From positions 62,001 through 126,000 of the forward strand of contig CAXBLU010000005.1 of the NCBI GenBank assembly GCA_963976815.1: a stretch of DNA of 64,000 bases, written 5' to 3'. This DNA is from JAHRVQ01 sp963976815. GTDB lineage: Bacteria; Pseudomonadota; Gammaproteobacteria; Pseudomonadales; Azotimanducaceae. The first letter of the stretch is position 1; each line of letters opens with the position of its first letter. Positions 17,729 to 26,444 of this stretch are shown one piece after another. A program made the translations under genes and the position numbers. The notes under the pieces were generated by a model. It made no database searches. It saw only the letters and a list, made by a program, of their open reading frames with translations, and had not been told where the DNA came from.

Positions 17729-18202
17729 TCAATCGATCGATTTTACCAGAGCGAGCACATCATCATGATGACTCTTGGTATTAACCTTTTCCATTACATG
17801 CTTCAGCTTGCCATCCTTCCCGATGATAAAAGTCATACGGTTGATACCCATATACTCCCGGCCCATAAATTTCTTCAATCCCCAGACGCCATACTTGTCC
17901 GCAATGGCATGGTCTTCATCGGACAACAAATCAAAATTCAGCTTATCCCGCTCGATAAACTTTCCGAGTCGTTTAGTAGGGTCAGGGCTGACACCAAGCA
18001 CAATCGCACCGGCACGGGTCAGCTTTGATTTGGAATCCCGTAACCCACAAGCCTGGGTCGTGCATCCAGGCGTCATGGCTTTCGGGTAAAAATACAGCAC
18101 GACAATTTTGTCTCCCTTGAAATCCTTCAGAGAAACTTTTTGATCGTGCTGGTTAAGCAAACTGAACGCAGGGGCCTTGTTACCAACTTTTGGTAGCGAC
18201 AT
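17729..18202 (-). CDS. bcp: Thioredoxin-dependent thiol peroxidase (Bcp/PrxQ)
   Basis: 157-residue peroxiredoxin Q. The active site TPGCTTQACGLRD holds peroxidatic C47 and resolving C52 five residues on, the Bcp arrangement, and VVLYFYPKAMTPG is typical. It reduces peroxides with thioredoxin in the cytoplasm. It follows korB by eight bases on the same strand, so it is probably the last gene of the kor operon, where it may protect oxygen-sensitive iron-sulfur proteins (inference). Confidence 0.93.
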   Translation of the reverse strand: MSLPKVGNKAPAFSLLNQHDQKVSLKDFKGDKIVVLYFYPKAMTPGCTTQACGLRDSKSKLTRAGAIVLGVSPDPTKRLGKFIERDKLNFDLLSDEDHAIADKYGVWGLKKFMGREYMGINRMTFIIGKDGKLKHVMEKVNTKSHHDDVLALVKSID

Positions 18203-18210
18203 TACCGATG

Positions 18211-19230
18211 CTACTCAACTGTCCAGGTATGCCCCGTTCGGAGCAAAGCATTTAGATCAGGTTTACCTTTTTTCTCACGAACTGCGATGCGTTGTGAATA
18301 AACATCACTGACATAGGCAGGTGCAGGAGCCTGGTAGATAACCCCGACGGGTACTGGAAAATCTGGTCCTTGAAGTTCCGCCAGCATTTGCGCCAGCACC
18401 TTGTTACCTTCATCGTGAACCATAATATCCGCCTCGGTGATACCATCTTCACCGATTGTCACAACCTCCAGTGACAGGCTTTGAACATTAAGTCGCAGAC
18501 CTTTTTGATTATCTTGACCAAAGCGAAGTGGCTGGCCGTGCTCCAAAACGAGACGGGTGTCCGCCGCCTGTTTCTTGTCTTTAACTGAATCAAAGATGCC
18601 ATCGTTATAAACGGGACAGTTCTGCAGAATTTCGACAAAAGACGCGCCTTTATGTTGATGTGCTGAAGTCAGAACGCTGGTCAAGTGCTTCATTTCAGTA
18701 TCGATTGATCGAGCAACAAATCGGGCACCGGAACCAATCGCAAAAACCGCAGGCGTCAGTGGCAAATCGACCGAGCCGTCCGGCGTGGACGGTGAACGCG
18801 TGCCAACTTTCGATGTTGGGGAATACTGGCCCTTAGTCAGACCATAGATTTCATTGTTAAACAGCAGGATGTTGAGGTCTACATTACGACGCAGGGCATG
18901 GACCATATGGTTGCCACCAATACTTAAGCCATCACCATCACCCGTGACAACCCAGACATCAAGCTCAGGGTTAGCCAGCTTCACTCCGGTTGCAAAGGAA
19001 GGTGCGCGACCGTGAATTGTGTGAAAACCATAGGTATTCATATAATACGGGAAACGTGAAGAACAGCCGATACCAGAGACAAAAACACTGTTCTCTTTGT
19101 TAACACCAAGCTCCGGCATCAATTTCTGGACGGCCTTCAAAATTGCGTAATCTCCACAACCCGGGCACCACCGAACTTCTTGATCCGTTGCGTAATCTTT
19201 GGCTGTTAACTTCTGTATGGGCGCATTCAT
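18211..19230 (-). CDS. korB: 2-oxoacid:ferredoxin oxidoreductase, beta subunit
   Basis: 339-residue TPP-binding subunit. RWCPGCGDYAIL gives the C22/C25 pair seen at the N-terminus of KorB-type subunits; SGIGCSSRFPYYM and WVVTGDGDGLSIGGNHMVHALRRN is the TPP/Mg site (GDGD...N). With the alpha subunit it oxidises 2-oxoglutarate (or another 2-oxoacid) to acyl-CoA while reducing ferredoxin. The four-base ATGA overlap with korA shows coupled translation. Substrate choice is inferred from overall likeness to the KorAB of aerobic bacteria. Confidence 0.9.
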   Translation of the reverse strand: MNAPIQKLTAKDYATDQEVRWCPGCGDYAILKAVQKLMPELGVNKENSVFVSGIGCSSRFPYYMNTYGFHTIHGRAPSFATGVKLANPELDVWVVTGDGDGLSIGGNHMVHALRRNVDLNILLFNNEIYGLTKGQYSPTSKVGTRSPSTPDGSVDLPLTPAVFAIGSGARFVARSIDTEMKHLTSVLTSAHQHKGASFVEILQNCPVYNDGIFDSVKDKKQAADTRLVLEHGQPLRFGQDNQKGLRLNVQSLSLEVVTIGEDGITEADIMVHDEGNKVLAQMLAELQGPDFPVPVGVIYQAPAPAYVSDVYSQRIAVREKKGKPDLNALLRTGHTWTVE

Positions 19231-21089
19231 TTAAGTGCCTCCAGTTGCGCGGAAATTTCCGCTTCGATTTCTTTAATCTTGTAGGGCTGACCTGAAATTT
19301 TGGTCATGCTCTGGGCATCTATTAAAAACTCAGCGCGGATGATCTTGACCAATTGGCCCGTGTTCATCTCAGGAATTAGAATTCGCTTGTAACCCGACAG
19401 CAGCTCTTTCAAGTTGCTGGGCATTGGCCACATATGTCGAATATGAATATGGGACACATCCTTTCCTGCTTGCCTCGCCCGTTTAACACCTTGATGTATC
19501 GCACCATAGGTGGAACCCCATCCGACAACGGCAAGATCACCGCTATCGGTGCCTAGTGCGATATCCTGTAGCGGAATATCATTTGCAATATTGTCGATCT
19601 TCGCCTTACGTACATCCGTCATTTTTTGATGGTTATCTGAGTCGTAAGAAATATCACCGGTGTCATAGTCTTTCTCAATCCCACCGATTCTGTGTTCAAG
19701 TCCTGGCGTACCCGGTTTCGCCCAGACTCTGGCAAGGGTTTCAGGGTCGCGATTAGCAGGCCGAAAGCCCTCTGGATTCGTCTCAAACTCAACTGGGAAT
19801 GGCACAAGCTCATTCACATCGGGAACATGCCAGGGCTCTGAAGCATTCGCCAGATATCCATCGCTTAGCAAGATTACAGGCGTACGGTATTTAGTTGCGA
19901 TCCTGATCGCTTCGATCGCCACATCAAAACAGTCGACGGATGTTGCAGCAGCAATGACCGGCAAGGTGGTATCAGCATGGCGACCAAATATCGCCTGATT
20001 CAGGTCTGACTGCTCGGTTTTGGTTGGCAAACCCGTTGAAGGGCCGCCCCGTTGGGTATTAACCACTAGCAGCGGTAATTCTGTTGCACAGGCAAGAGAG
20101 ATTGCCTCAGCTTTAAGTGAAATCCCGGGACCGGAACTTGAGGTCACACCCAGGGAACCGGCAAATGATGCGCCAATTGCGGCACAAACCGCGGCAATTT
20201 CGTCTTCCGCCTGGAAGGTCACAACATCAAATTGTTTTTGCCCGGATAGGGTATGGAGCAAGCTTGATGCGGGGGTTATGGGATATGAAGCAAATAGTAG
20301 TGGTACGTTGGCCAACTGACCGCCGGCAATAATCCCATAGGCAAGCGCCTCGGAGCCTGTTGTGTTGCGATATAGGCCCGGCGCAACAACAGCCCTGGGG
20401 ATACGATACACATCAACACCACTGGGCAACTCTGCGGTCTCTCCATAGGCATGGCCGGCATTAATAGCGGCAACGTTTGCCTCGGCAATATCCGGCTTGC
20501 TGGCAAATTTAGTTCGGAGACCTTCAATTGCCGAATCACGGCTGCGATCAAATAGCCACATGGTCAACCCAAGGGTCCACATGTTCTTACATCGAACCGC
20601 AAACTTGTGAGTTAGACCAAATGGCTTAACTGTATCAACTACGCGCTGGGTAATATCAATTGAAATCAGCCGGTATGCATCCAAGGAGCCATCTTCCAAG
20701 GGATTCACCTTATAGCCGGCACGAGCAAGGTTTTTGTCCGTAAAGGCGTCCGCATCCGCAATAATCACGCCGCCAGGGACCAGATCCTTCAAATTGGTGA
20801 TCAATGCTGCAGGGTTCATCACCACCAGCACATCAACATCATCTCCTGCTGTCGTGACATCGTCTGAACCAAAGTAAATTTGGAAGGCAGACACCCCAAA
20901 AGTCGCGCCTGCGGGGGCGCGAATTTCTGCCGGAAAGTCTGGGAAAGTCGCCAGATCATTCCCATAAATGGCAGTTGCCTCGGTAAAGTTATTACCGGTG
21001 AGCTGCATACCGTCGCCGGAATCCCCAGCAAACCTGACCACGACATCGGATAGCTCAGTACCCTGCTCGAGCGCTTCAACTACTGACAT
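19227..21089 (-). CDS. korA: 2-oxoacid:ferredoxin oxidoreductase, fused gamma-alpha subunit
   Basis: 620 residues. Residues 1-190 form the gamma domain (VVRFAGDSGDGMQLTGNNF, then FPAEIRAPAGATFGVSAFQI); the remainder is the alpha domain with YPITPASSLLHTLS, FQAEDEIAAVCAAIGASFAG and RGGPSTGLPTKTEQSDL. Fusion of gamma to alpha is usual for the two-subunit, oxygen-tolerant 2-oxoglutarate:ferredoxin enzymes of aerobes. First gene of the unit; GGGAATAAAT before the ATG contains a weak Shine-Dalgarno. No ferredoxin gene lies in the window. Confidence 0.92.
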   Translation of the reverse strand: MSVVEALEQGTELSDVVVRFAGDSGDGMQLTGNNFTEATAIYGNDLATFPDFPAEIRAPAGATFGVSAFQIYFGSDDVTTAGDDVDVLVVMNPAALITNLKDLVPGGVIIADADAFTDKNLARAGYKVNPLEDGSLDAYRLISIDITQRVVDTVKPFGLTHKFAVRCKNMWTLGLTMWLFDRSRDSAIEGLRTKFASKPDIAEANVAAINAGHAYGETAELPSGVDVYRIPRAVVAPGLYRNTTGSEALAYGIIAGGQLANVPLLFASYPITPASSLLHTLSGQKQFDVVTFQAEDEIAAVCAAIGASFAGSLGVTSSSGPGISLKAEAISLACATELPLLVVNTQRGGPSTGLPTKTEQSDLNQAIFGRHADTTLPVIAAATSVDCFDVAIEAIRIATKYRTPVILLSDGYLANASEPWHVPDVNELVPFPVEFETNPEGFRPANRDPETLARVWAKPGTPGLEHRIGGIEKDYDTGDISYDSDNHQKMTDVRKAKIDNIANDIPLQDIALGTDSGDLAVVGWGSTYGAIHQGVKRARQAGKDVSHIHIRHMWPMPSNLKELLSGYKRILIPEMNTGQLVKIIRAEFLIDAQSMTKISGQPYKIKEIEAEISAQLEALK

Positions 21090-21326
21090 ATTTATTCCCT
21101 ACTTTTTGACACCGATAAGCCTGAACCTACGAGTCCAGTGTAAATTGAACTACAGAATAGAAAAGACGCGTCACTTATATCGAATGCGGACTGGAGAAAC
21201 CAGTAGTGTGCTCTCGAGGTTGGCAGGCTTCTTTGCAAGCTATTCCAAAAAACCCCAAGATTTTAACAGATGAATCAAGGATTTAAACTGCTCTTGTGAG
21301 CGAATCAATCCCTTCAATTGGTGTGG

Positions 21327-22961
21327 TTATGCCCCCATCACGCGAAGTTTCATTACAACAGATCCGATTATGATCTGATCTCCGTTTGAAACAGAAACCA
21401 GTCCTTTGTCATCAATATTCTGACCGTTGACCGACGTTCCGTTAGTAGATCCGAGGTCTTCAATGAATACCCTATTCTTCATGACCTTTAATCTTGCATG
21501 CTGCCGGGACACGTCCGAGTGGTTAATAATGTATGGGGATTCGTTGGGGTTGCGACCAATAATGATGCCTTGATCACCAATCAATTGATCACCCGAAATT
21601 CTAAGCAAATAACGAATTCCATCCTCATCCCTGCCATCCAACACATACTCTTCAAGGTCAGGCTTATGCATCACGGTGCTGCCAAGACTCCTTTTGGCGC
21701 CCAGCTTGGATAGCTCTTTGGACAACGGATTCGCCGGCAGAGCCTCAAGCAGTGCCGAGGGTCGAAACCCAGCCCGTTGAATCAAAAATATTGCGATGAC
21801 GAGTATCCCGAGCAAACCAACAAACAAAGCAATCAGAAAGTCTTCCCGCTTGGTCCATGATTCCCTTTGTGCCTCAAGGACGGTATTGAACCGCTTTTCC
21901 GCCGCATCTCGATCCGCCTGGAGATGCTTAACCATTGCTTCAGTTTCCGCGACAATTTCTGCGGTCTGCTTCTCAAGATCAATTCGGGTTTGATCTGCGT
22001 GGGCCTGGGCTGTTGCCGCGGCCTGGATCGCGGCCTCAGCCGCTCTCCTCGCACTAACCGACTCTTGGATTAACTGTTGATTGCGCTGATCCGTTGCAAG
22101 CAGCCTGGCTTCCATCGCTTTGGCTACCCTCTGTGCCTCGGTCGCTTCTATCCTTGCTAGCTCAGCCGCCTGGGTCGCTTGATCCGCTTTTGCTTTGGCC
22201 TGGTTAACAATCGACACACAGGACGTACTTGCCCGGGTGAATCTTACTTTCTGGTTGGATAAAAATTTTGCAAGCGATTGACCGTCAATTGCGCGACTGG
22301 ACGTCCCAGACTTATCAGGGGTAGTTCCCGGAGTCGTACCAGGGGTCATATCAAAGCCAATCAATTGACCACAGTCATTCAAAAGCACAGAACCCATCTC
22401 ACCAGAACCGATGTTCGCCGTATGGTTGAGAATCTGAACGGCCCCCTTCCCTTGCAGGTTGTTCTGTAGATTGTTCTGGGGATTGCCCTGTAGATAGTAG
22501 GTACTACGAAGATTGCCCTTTGCCAAACCAACGCTTTGTTCCGCTGAGTCCCAACGAGCCGCAGACCAAACCACATCACCTGCCTGGGGAGAGTCAAGGC
22601 CAAATACCATTGGCTTCAGATTTAAGCCATTCACTTTGAGCAACACGAGGTCAATTGAGGCATCAGCCTTGATCACCTCAGCGACAAGTTCAGCCCCGGT
22701 GCCCGGGACGGTAACGGTGAGAGTATTGTGGTTTCTAATGATGGCGCCGTTCGTCACGACATAGCCATTATATCGATCGGCCTGAACCACAACACCACTT
22801 GAAATGGACTTGTTCTTATCCCGGTAGGCGTTGACGGCAATCACGCTGTCATTGAGGTCCTGACTCACCAGGTCCGCAATTGCATAGGTGGGCATCAGCA
22901 ATGTTGCCAAACCGAGGACGCGAATAAGGAATGCAACTCTATATAACACAATGGACTCCAT
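21327..22961 (-). CDS. Membrane protein: degenerate trypsin-like domain, coiled coil, TM helix, FHA domain
   Basis: 544 residues. A signal-like segment (~8-29) precedes a trypsin-like domain (~35-240) that seems inactive: YVVTNGAIIRN replaces the usual TNAHV (no His), D104 remains in DASIDLVLLKV, and the GNSGGP region reads GSGEMGSVLLND. An Ala/Glu/Gln-rich coiled coil spans ~250-370, then a TM helix (FLIALFVGLLGILVIAIFLI) and a C-terminal FHA domain (IIIGRNPNESPYI, SRQHARLKV, LGSTNGTSVNG). The likely topology is sensor outside, phosphothreonine-binding FHA inside. No Ser/Thr kinase gene is nearby. Tandem NPQNNLQNNLQ and GTTPGTTPD stretches mark short duplications. Confidence 0.82.
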   Translation of the reverse strand: MESIVLYRVAFLIRVLGLATLLMPTYAIADLVSQDLNDSVIAVNAYRDKNKSISSGVVVQADRYNGYVVTNGAIIRNHNTLTVTVPGTGAELVAEVIKADASIDLVLLKVNGLNLKPMVFGLDSPQAGDVVWSAARWDSAEQSVGLAKGNLRSTYYLQGNPQNNLQNNLQGKGAVQILNHTANIGSGEMGSVLLNDCGQLIGFDMTPGTTPGTTPDKSGTSSRAIDGQSLAKFLSNQKVRFTRASTSCVSIVNQAKAKADQATQAAELARIEATEAQRVAKAMEARLLATDQRNQQLIQESVSARRAAEAAIQAAATAQAHADQTRIDLEKQTAEIVAETEAMVKHLQADRDAAEKRFNTVLEAQRESWTKREDFLIALFVGLLGILVIAIFLIQRAGFRPSALLEALPANPLSKELSKLGAKRSLGSTVMHKPDLEEYVLDGRDEDGIRYLLRISGDQLIGDQGIIIGRNPNESPYIINHSDVSRQHARLKVMKNRVFIEDLGSTNGTSVNGQNIDDKGLVSVSNGDQIIIGSVVMKLRVMGA

Positions 22962-23232
22962 TGCCCGATGGTTTAGTTGAGTGTGAAATAAGCCCGAGTT
23001 ACTGGGTTACTATACTCAGCCTCCCCCCAATGACAATTGAAACCCACACCTTAAACCCTGAGATTTGTAAGTATCTTGTTATTGTGTGACGGCCTTCACA
23101 ACCTTGAGAATACAGGGTTCCAAGCAAAGTGTCCGAAACGGGGTCAGGTTTGAATTATTGACCGGTGACTTAGCCCGCAACATCTCGTATTCTAGCTGCT
23201 CCTTATCCATCTTCGCACTCACGGTGAATCCC

Positions 23233-24144
23233 ATGAAGTTCAGTTTCTGGCCACAGCCCACTCAATCCTTTGAGTCAGTCAAAGCACTCGCACTGCACGT
23301 TGAACAAACCGGCTGGGACGGGCTTTGGTTAGCAGACCACTTTATGCCGAACGAAGAAAATACAAGTGCACCCTGGCCTGAAGCATGGACGACACTGGGC
23401 GCTCTTGCTGCGACAATCCCCAGACTGCGACTCGGTACTCTTGTTACTGGAAATACCTACCGCCATCCCGCTGTGCTCGCCAAGATGGCAGCTACCGTCG
23501 ACCATATATCCGGTGGTCGAGTTGTGCTTGGGATCGGCTCTGGCTGGCAGGAAAATGAACACCAAAAATATGGCATTCCGTTCCATACTGTTAACAGCCG
23601 CTTAGCGCGACTCGAAGAGGCCTGCCAGGTCATCAAATCGCTGTTTAACAACACTACAACCAATTTTGATGGTGAATTTTACAAGCTAACCGATGCGCCA
23701 CTAGAGCCAAAGCCGGTCCAATCAAATCTACCGCTATTAATCGGTGGTGGTGGCGAAAAAGTCACCCTGCGGATCACCGCACAATACGCAGATGAATGGA
23801 ATGTATGGGGAACACCGGCAACTCTCAAACATAAGATGGCAGTACTGGATGCCCATTGCGAAAAATTAGGCCGCGATCCCGCTGAGATCTATAGAACCGC
23901 CGTGGCATTACTCATTTTGACCGATGATGAAAAACTCGCCGCAAAAATGAATGCTACAGAAGGTTCTCCGGCTCGCATTGCCGGTAGTGTTTCGCAGCTT
24001 CAGGACATTGTGGCGGAGTATCAGGCAGTGGGTGTGGATGAATTGATCATTCCGGATTTTACCCTCGGTATGGACCTGAATGAACAAAAGCTGTCGACAC
24101 TAGACACGTTCATTTCTTCAATTGCTCCTAGCGGACGTGCTTAA
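23233..24144 (+). CDS. Luciferase-like (LLM) flavin/F420-dependent oxidoreductase
   Basis: 303-residue TIM-barrel LLM protein, of the kind often annotated F420-dependent. Signatures are WDGLWLADHFMP, LRLGTLVTGNTYRHPAVLAKMAATVDHISGGRVVLGIGSGW and LPLLIGGGGEKVTLRI. ATG 23233 begins right at the family start (MKFSFWPQP); the frame upstream is open but unlike the family. F420 versus FMN cannot be decided from this sequence. The 3' end overlaps the convergent STAS-like gene by 17 bases. Confidence 0.88.
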   Translation: MKFSFWPQPTQSFESVKALALHVEQTGWDGLWLADHFMPNEENTSAPWPEAWTTLGALAATIPRLRLGTLVTGNTYRHPAVLAKMAATVDHISGGRVVLGIGSGWQENEHQKYGIPFHTVNSRLARLEEACQVIKSLFNNTTTNFDGEFYKLTDAPLEPKPVQSNLPLLIGGGGEKVTLRITAQYADEWNVWGTPATLKHKMAVLDAHCEKLGRDPAEIYRTAVALLILTDDEKLAAKMNATEGSPARIAGSVSQLQDIVAEYQAVGVDELIIPDFTLGMDLNEQKLSTLDTFISSIAPSGRA

Positions 24145-24517
24145 GCCAAGCTAGCGCGGCTGAACGGTCATTGCTCACATATACATTGACCGCCTCACTT
24201 TCGGGCATGAGATCTTTGACTGCGGTGAAGAACCGCGTGAGTTGAATTTGGCTTTTGTTGTCTGCCAGAAAGGCAATTTTGGGATGATGACTTCTGATCA
24301 CTCGATGGAGCATTTCCTCTATAGGGCTAACAAGATCAATAAAAACCGATTGCTCACAATCGGTTTCACGCAAATCAATTAGATGAACAAAATCTCGACG
24401 GGCCGGGTCAGCCTCCATCGCAATATTGTAAGTAACAAAATCAGCAGCCAGCGCCAATTCTCCAAACTTCAGCAGGACAATTCTTTCTTCATCATTAAAC
24501 TGCCAGGTTAGCATCAT
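24128..24517 (-). CDS. Small SpoIIAA/STAS-like hypothetical protein
   Basis: 129 residues. The opening (MLTWQFNDEERIVLLKFGELALAADFV), an acidic strand followed by FVHLIDLRETD and the helix-rich end resemble the SpoIIAA-like/STAS fold in strand order only. No conserved phosphorylatable Ser is clear. Its coding end overlaps the convergent LLM gene by 17 bases. Function unknown; cytoplasmic. Confidence reflects that it is coding, not the fold. Confidence 0.7.
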   Translation of the reverse strand: MMLTWQFNDEERIVLLKFGELALAADFVTYNIAMEADPARRDFVHLIDLRETDCEQSVFIDLVSPIEEMLHRVIRSHHPKIAFLADNKSQIQLTRFFTAVKDLMPESEAVNVYVSNDRSAALAWLKHVR

Positions 24518-24637
24518 GAAAAAAGATTGCCATCATTTCGCTATTATCAACAGGAGTCTCGGATAAATGGCGGATGCAAGGCGACGACCGCGCGTCACCT
24601 TGCTGAAACTGCCAGTTACTGAACAGTATCTCCGCAT

Positions 24638-25372
24638 TTATGAGGCTTTAAGATATTCCGTCAATTCATCGGCGCCACCGATAAGCTTACCCGCGATAAA
24701 TACCTGGGGAACAGAGGTCGCACCCGTCAGCCCAATCAAAGATGTGGCATCAATATCTTTGCCCACTTCAATTTCATTGTAGCGCACTCCTTTTTCGTCC
24801 AATAAACGCTTCGCCCGTTTACAGTGCGGGCAACCTGCTCTACTAATCAGTGCTACCGTTTCAGGAATTTCCGCTTCAGGATTAATGTATTTGAGCATAG
24901 TGTCCGCATCGGAAACCGAGAAAGGATCTCCCGGTTCATCGGCCTCGATGAACATCTTCTTGATGACACCATCCTCTACCAACATTGAATATCTCCAGGA
25001 GCGATCGCCAAAGCCTAAATCTTGTTTCTTAACCAGCATACCCATCTCACGGGTAAAATCGCCGTTACCATCGGGCAGCAAACGAACATCCTTGATGCCC
25101 TGATCCTCAGCCCAGGCACGCATGATGAAGCCGTCATTAACCGAAATGCAAAGCACATCATCAATGCCGTTTTGCTTAAAAACCGGCGTCAGTTTTTCAT
25201 AGCGAGGCAGGTGTGTGGCGGAACACGTTGGCGTAAATGCACCGGGTAACGCAAACACAACAACGCGCTTGCCCTTGAACAATTGTTCGCTATTGAGCTC
25301 CACCCAGCCTTCATCGTCTCGGGCTTGAAAAGTAATATTTGGTACACTGTGACCTTCTTGATTTTGCATCAT
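24638..25372 (-). CDS. Hybrid peroxiredoxin-glutaredoxin (Prx5-Grx) glutathione peroxidase
   Basis: 244-residue fusion. Residues ~10-165 are Prx5-like: VVVFALPGAFTPTCSATHLP with peroxidatic C50. Residues ~172-244 are glutaredoxin: SRAGCPHCKRAKRLLDEKG (CPHC, C181/C184), TSVPQVFI (cis-Pro) and GGADELTEYL. The Grx domain feeds electrons from glutathione to the Prx domain to reduce H2O2 and organic peroxides, as in the Haemophilus hybrid enzyme. Two adjacent ATGs exist; the second (25369) is better spaced from GGAG. It is divergent from oxyR across a 140-base gap holding a palindrome, so OxyR control is very likely. Confidence 0.95.
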   Translation of the reverse strand: MMQNQEGHSVPNITFQARDDEGWVELNSEQLFKGKRVVVFALPGAFTPTCSATHLPRYEKLTPVFKQNGIDDVLCISVNDGFIMRAWAEDQGIKDVRLLPDGNGDFTREMGMLVKKQDLGFGDRSWRYSMLVEDGVIKKMFIEADEPGDPFSVSDADTMLKYINPEAEIPETVALISRAGCPHCKRAKRLLDEKGVRYNEIEVGKDIDATSLIGLTGATSVPQVFIAGKLIGGADELTEYLKAS

Positions 25373-25402
25373 ATTCTCCAGAAATGTGGGTTATTGCGTT
25401 CA

Positions 25403-25430
25403 GTTGCTACGCATCGTAGCAACCACCTAT
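25403..25430. promoter_or_regulatory. Candidate OxyR operator between oxyR and the hybrid peroxidase gene
   Basis: A perfect 21-bp inverted repeat GTTGCTACG-CAT-CGTAGCAAC (25403-25423) overlaps, on the minus strand, ATAGGTGGTTGCTAC (25430-25416), which matches half of the known OxyR pattern (ATAG-N7-CTAT). Position between the divergent regulator and a peroxide-defence gene fits autoregulation plus activation. The palindrome could alternatively be an mRNA hairpin in the peroxidase leader. Confidence 0.5.
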
Positions 25431-25511
25431 TAATTTATACATTGAATTGTTTTTATCGTTTCAATATAGTAACTCGATTGATCGATTGTGATAAAAATAA
25501 GGGCTCAGCAC

Positions 25512-26444
25512 ATGCATTTACCTTCCATTCGGCAACTTCAATATCTGGTTGCGCTTCGCGACGAAGGACATTTCGGAAAAGCTGCCGCCACTCAGAATGT
25601 GACCCAATCAACTTTGAGTACGGGGATTAAGGAACTGGAGTCTTACCTTGGAGTCACCCTGGTTGAGCGAACGAACAAATCCCTCGCCTTTACTGAGCTT
25701 GGCAAAACTATTGCCGATCGAAGTCGCTATATCATTATGCAAACCGAGGATCTGGTGGACGAGGCGCGAGCCCAGTCAAACCCACTTTCTATTCCCGTCA
25801 GGCTTGGCGTAATTCCCACCATCGCCCCTTACCTAATCAGTCGGTATGTAATGAACATTCGCAAAAAGTTTGCTGGGTTAAAACTTTATATCCGCGAAAA
25901 CACCACTCCTAATTTAATTTACGAACTGCAGCAGAACAAACTCGACATGGCACTTCTAGCCCTGCCCTATGATGCGGGCCAGATTAAAACAAGCGTGGTT
26001 TATCGTGAAGGAATGCATCTAGCGTTCAACAAAAATTCAAAAATCGTTAATCCTGACAAGGTGGATTTTGATGCCTTGCCAGACGAGAGTTTGCTGTTGC
26101 TGGACGACGGTCATTGCTTAAGGGATCACGCTCTTGCTGGATGCCGCCTAAAAAACCACAAAAAGATTCATACCTTCGGCGCAAACAGTCTGCAAATGTT
26201 ACTCCAGATGGTTGATGACGATCTTGGGGTAACACTGGTTCCAGACATGACCGTGGATGCCGGCGTGCTTAGACATACCCGCATTAAAACTATCCGCTTG
26301 CCGGAAAAACAGTTCTACCGTGATATCGGTTTCGCCTGGCGCCAGGGCACAAGCCGTGAATCACTATTTAAAGAACTTATGGCGCTATTACCTTATAAAG
26401 AGCCTTCTAAAGAGCCCCAGAAAGAGCCCCAGAAAAGAACCTAG
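25512..26444 (+). CDS. oxyR: Hydrogen-peroxide-sensing LysR-type regulator OxyR
   Basis: 310-residue LysR-family regulator from ATG 25512 (MHLPSIRQLQYLVAL). The helix-turn-helix is FGKAAATQNVTQSTLSTGIKELE. The effector domain contains LLLLDDGHCLRDHALAGC: C202 and C211 have the nine-residue spacing of E. coli OxyR Cys199/Cys208, whose disulfide switches the regulator on, so this is a bona fide peroxide sensor. It sits divergent from a hybrid peroxidase gene. The C-terminal tail KEPSKEPQKEPQKRT comes from 12-bp tandem units (26397-26444) and is absent from ordinary OxyR. Its stop overlaps the convergent PhyH gene. Confidence 0.95.
   Translation: MHLPSIRQLQYLVALRDEGHFGKAAATQNVTQSTLSTGIKELESYLGVTLVERTNKSLAFTELGKTIADRSRYIIMQTEDLVDEARAQSNPLSIPVRLGVIPTIAPYLISRYVMNIRKKFAGLKLYIRENTTPNLIYELQQNKLDMALLALPYDAGQIKTSVVYREGMHLAFNKNSKIVNPDKVDFDALPDESLLLLDDGHCLRDHALAGCRLKNHKKIHTFGANSLQMLLQMVDDDLGVTLVPDMTVDAGVLRHTRIKTIRLPEKQFYRDIGFAWRQGTSRESLFKELMALLPYKEPSKEPQKEPQKRT
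26397..26444. repeat. 12-bp tandem units coding the oxyR C-terminal tail
   Basis: AAAGAGCCTTCT, AAAGAGCCCCAG, AAAGAGCCCCAG and a decayed AAAAGAACCTAG run head to tail and end in the stop codon. The in-frame 12-bp unit adds K-E-P-Q repeats to OxyR. Copy-number change would alter tail length without shifting frame. The last four bases are also the 3' end of the convergent PhyH gene. Confidence 0.85.

Noticed and set aside
22962..23232. Possible extension of the LLM gene to an upstream start at 23086
   Set aside because: Sequence before 23233 shows no family similarity.
24567..24782. A plus-strand frame with AGGAG upstream, beginning in the gap at 24518-24637
   Set aside because: Two thirds of it is antisense to the hybrid peroxidase gene and the protein is of low complexity; the unique part is only about 23 codons.
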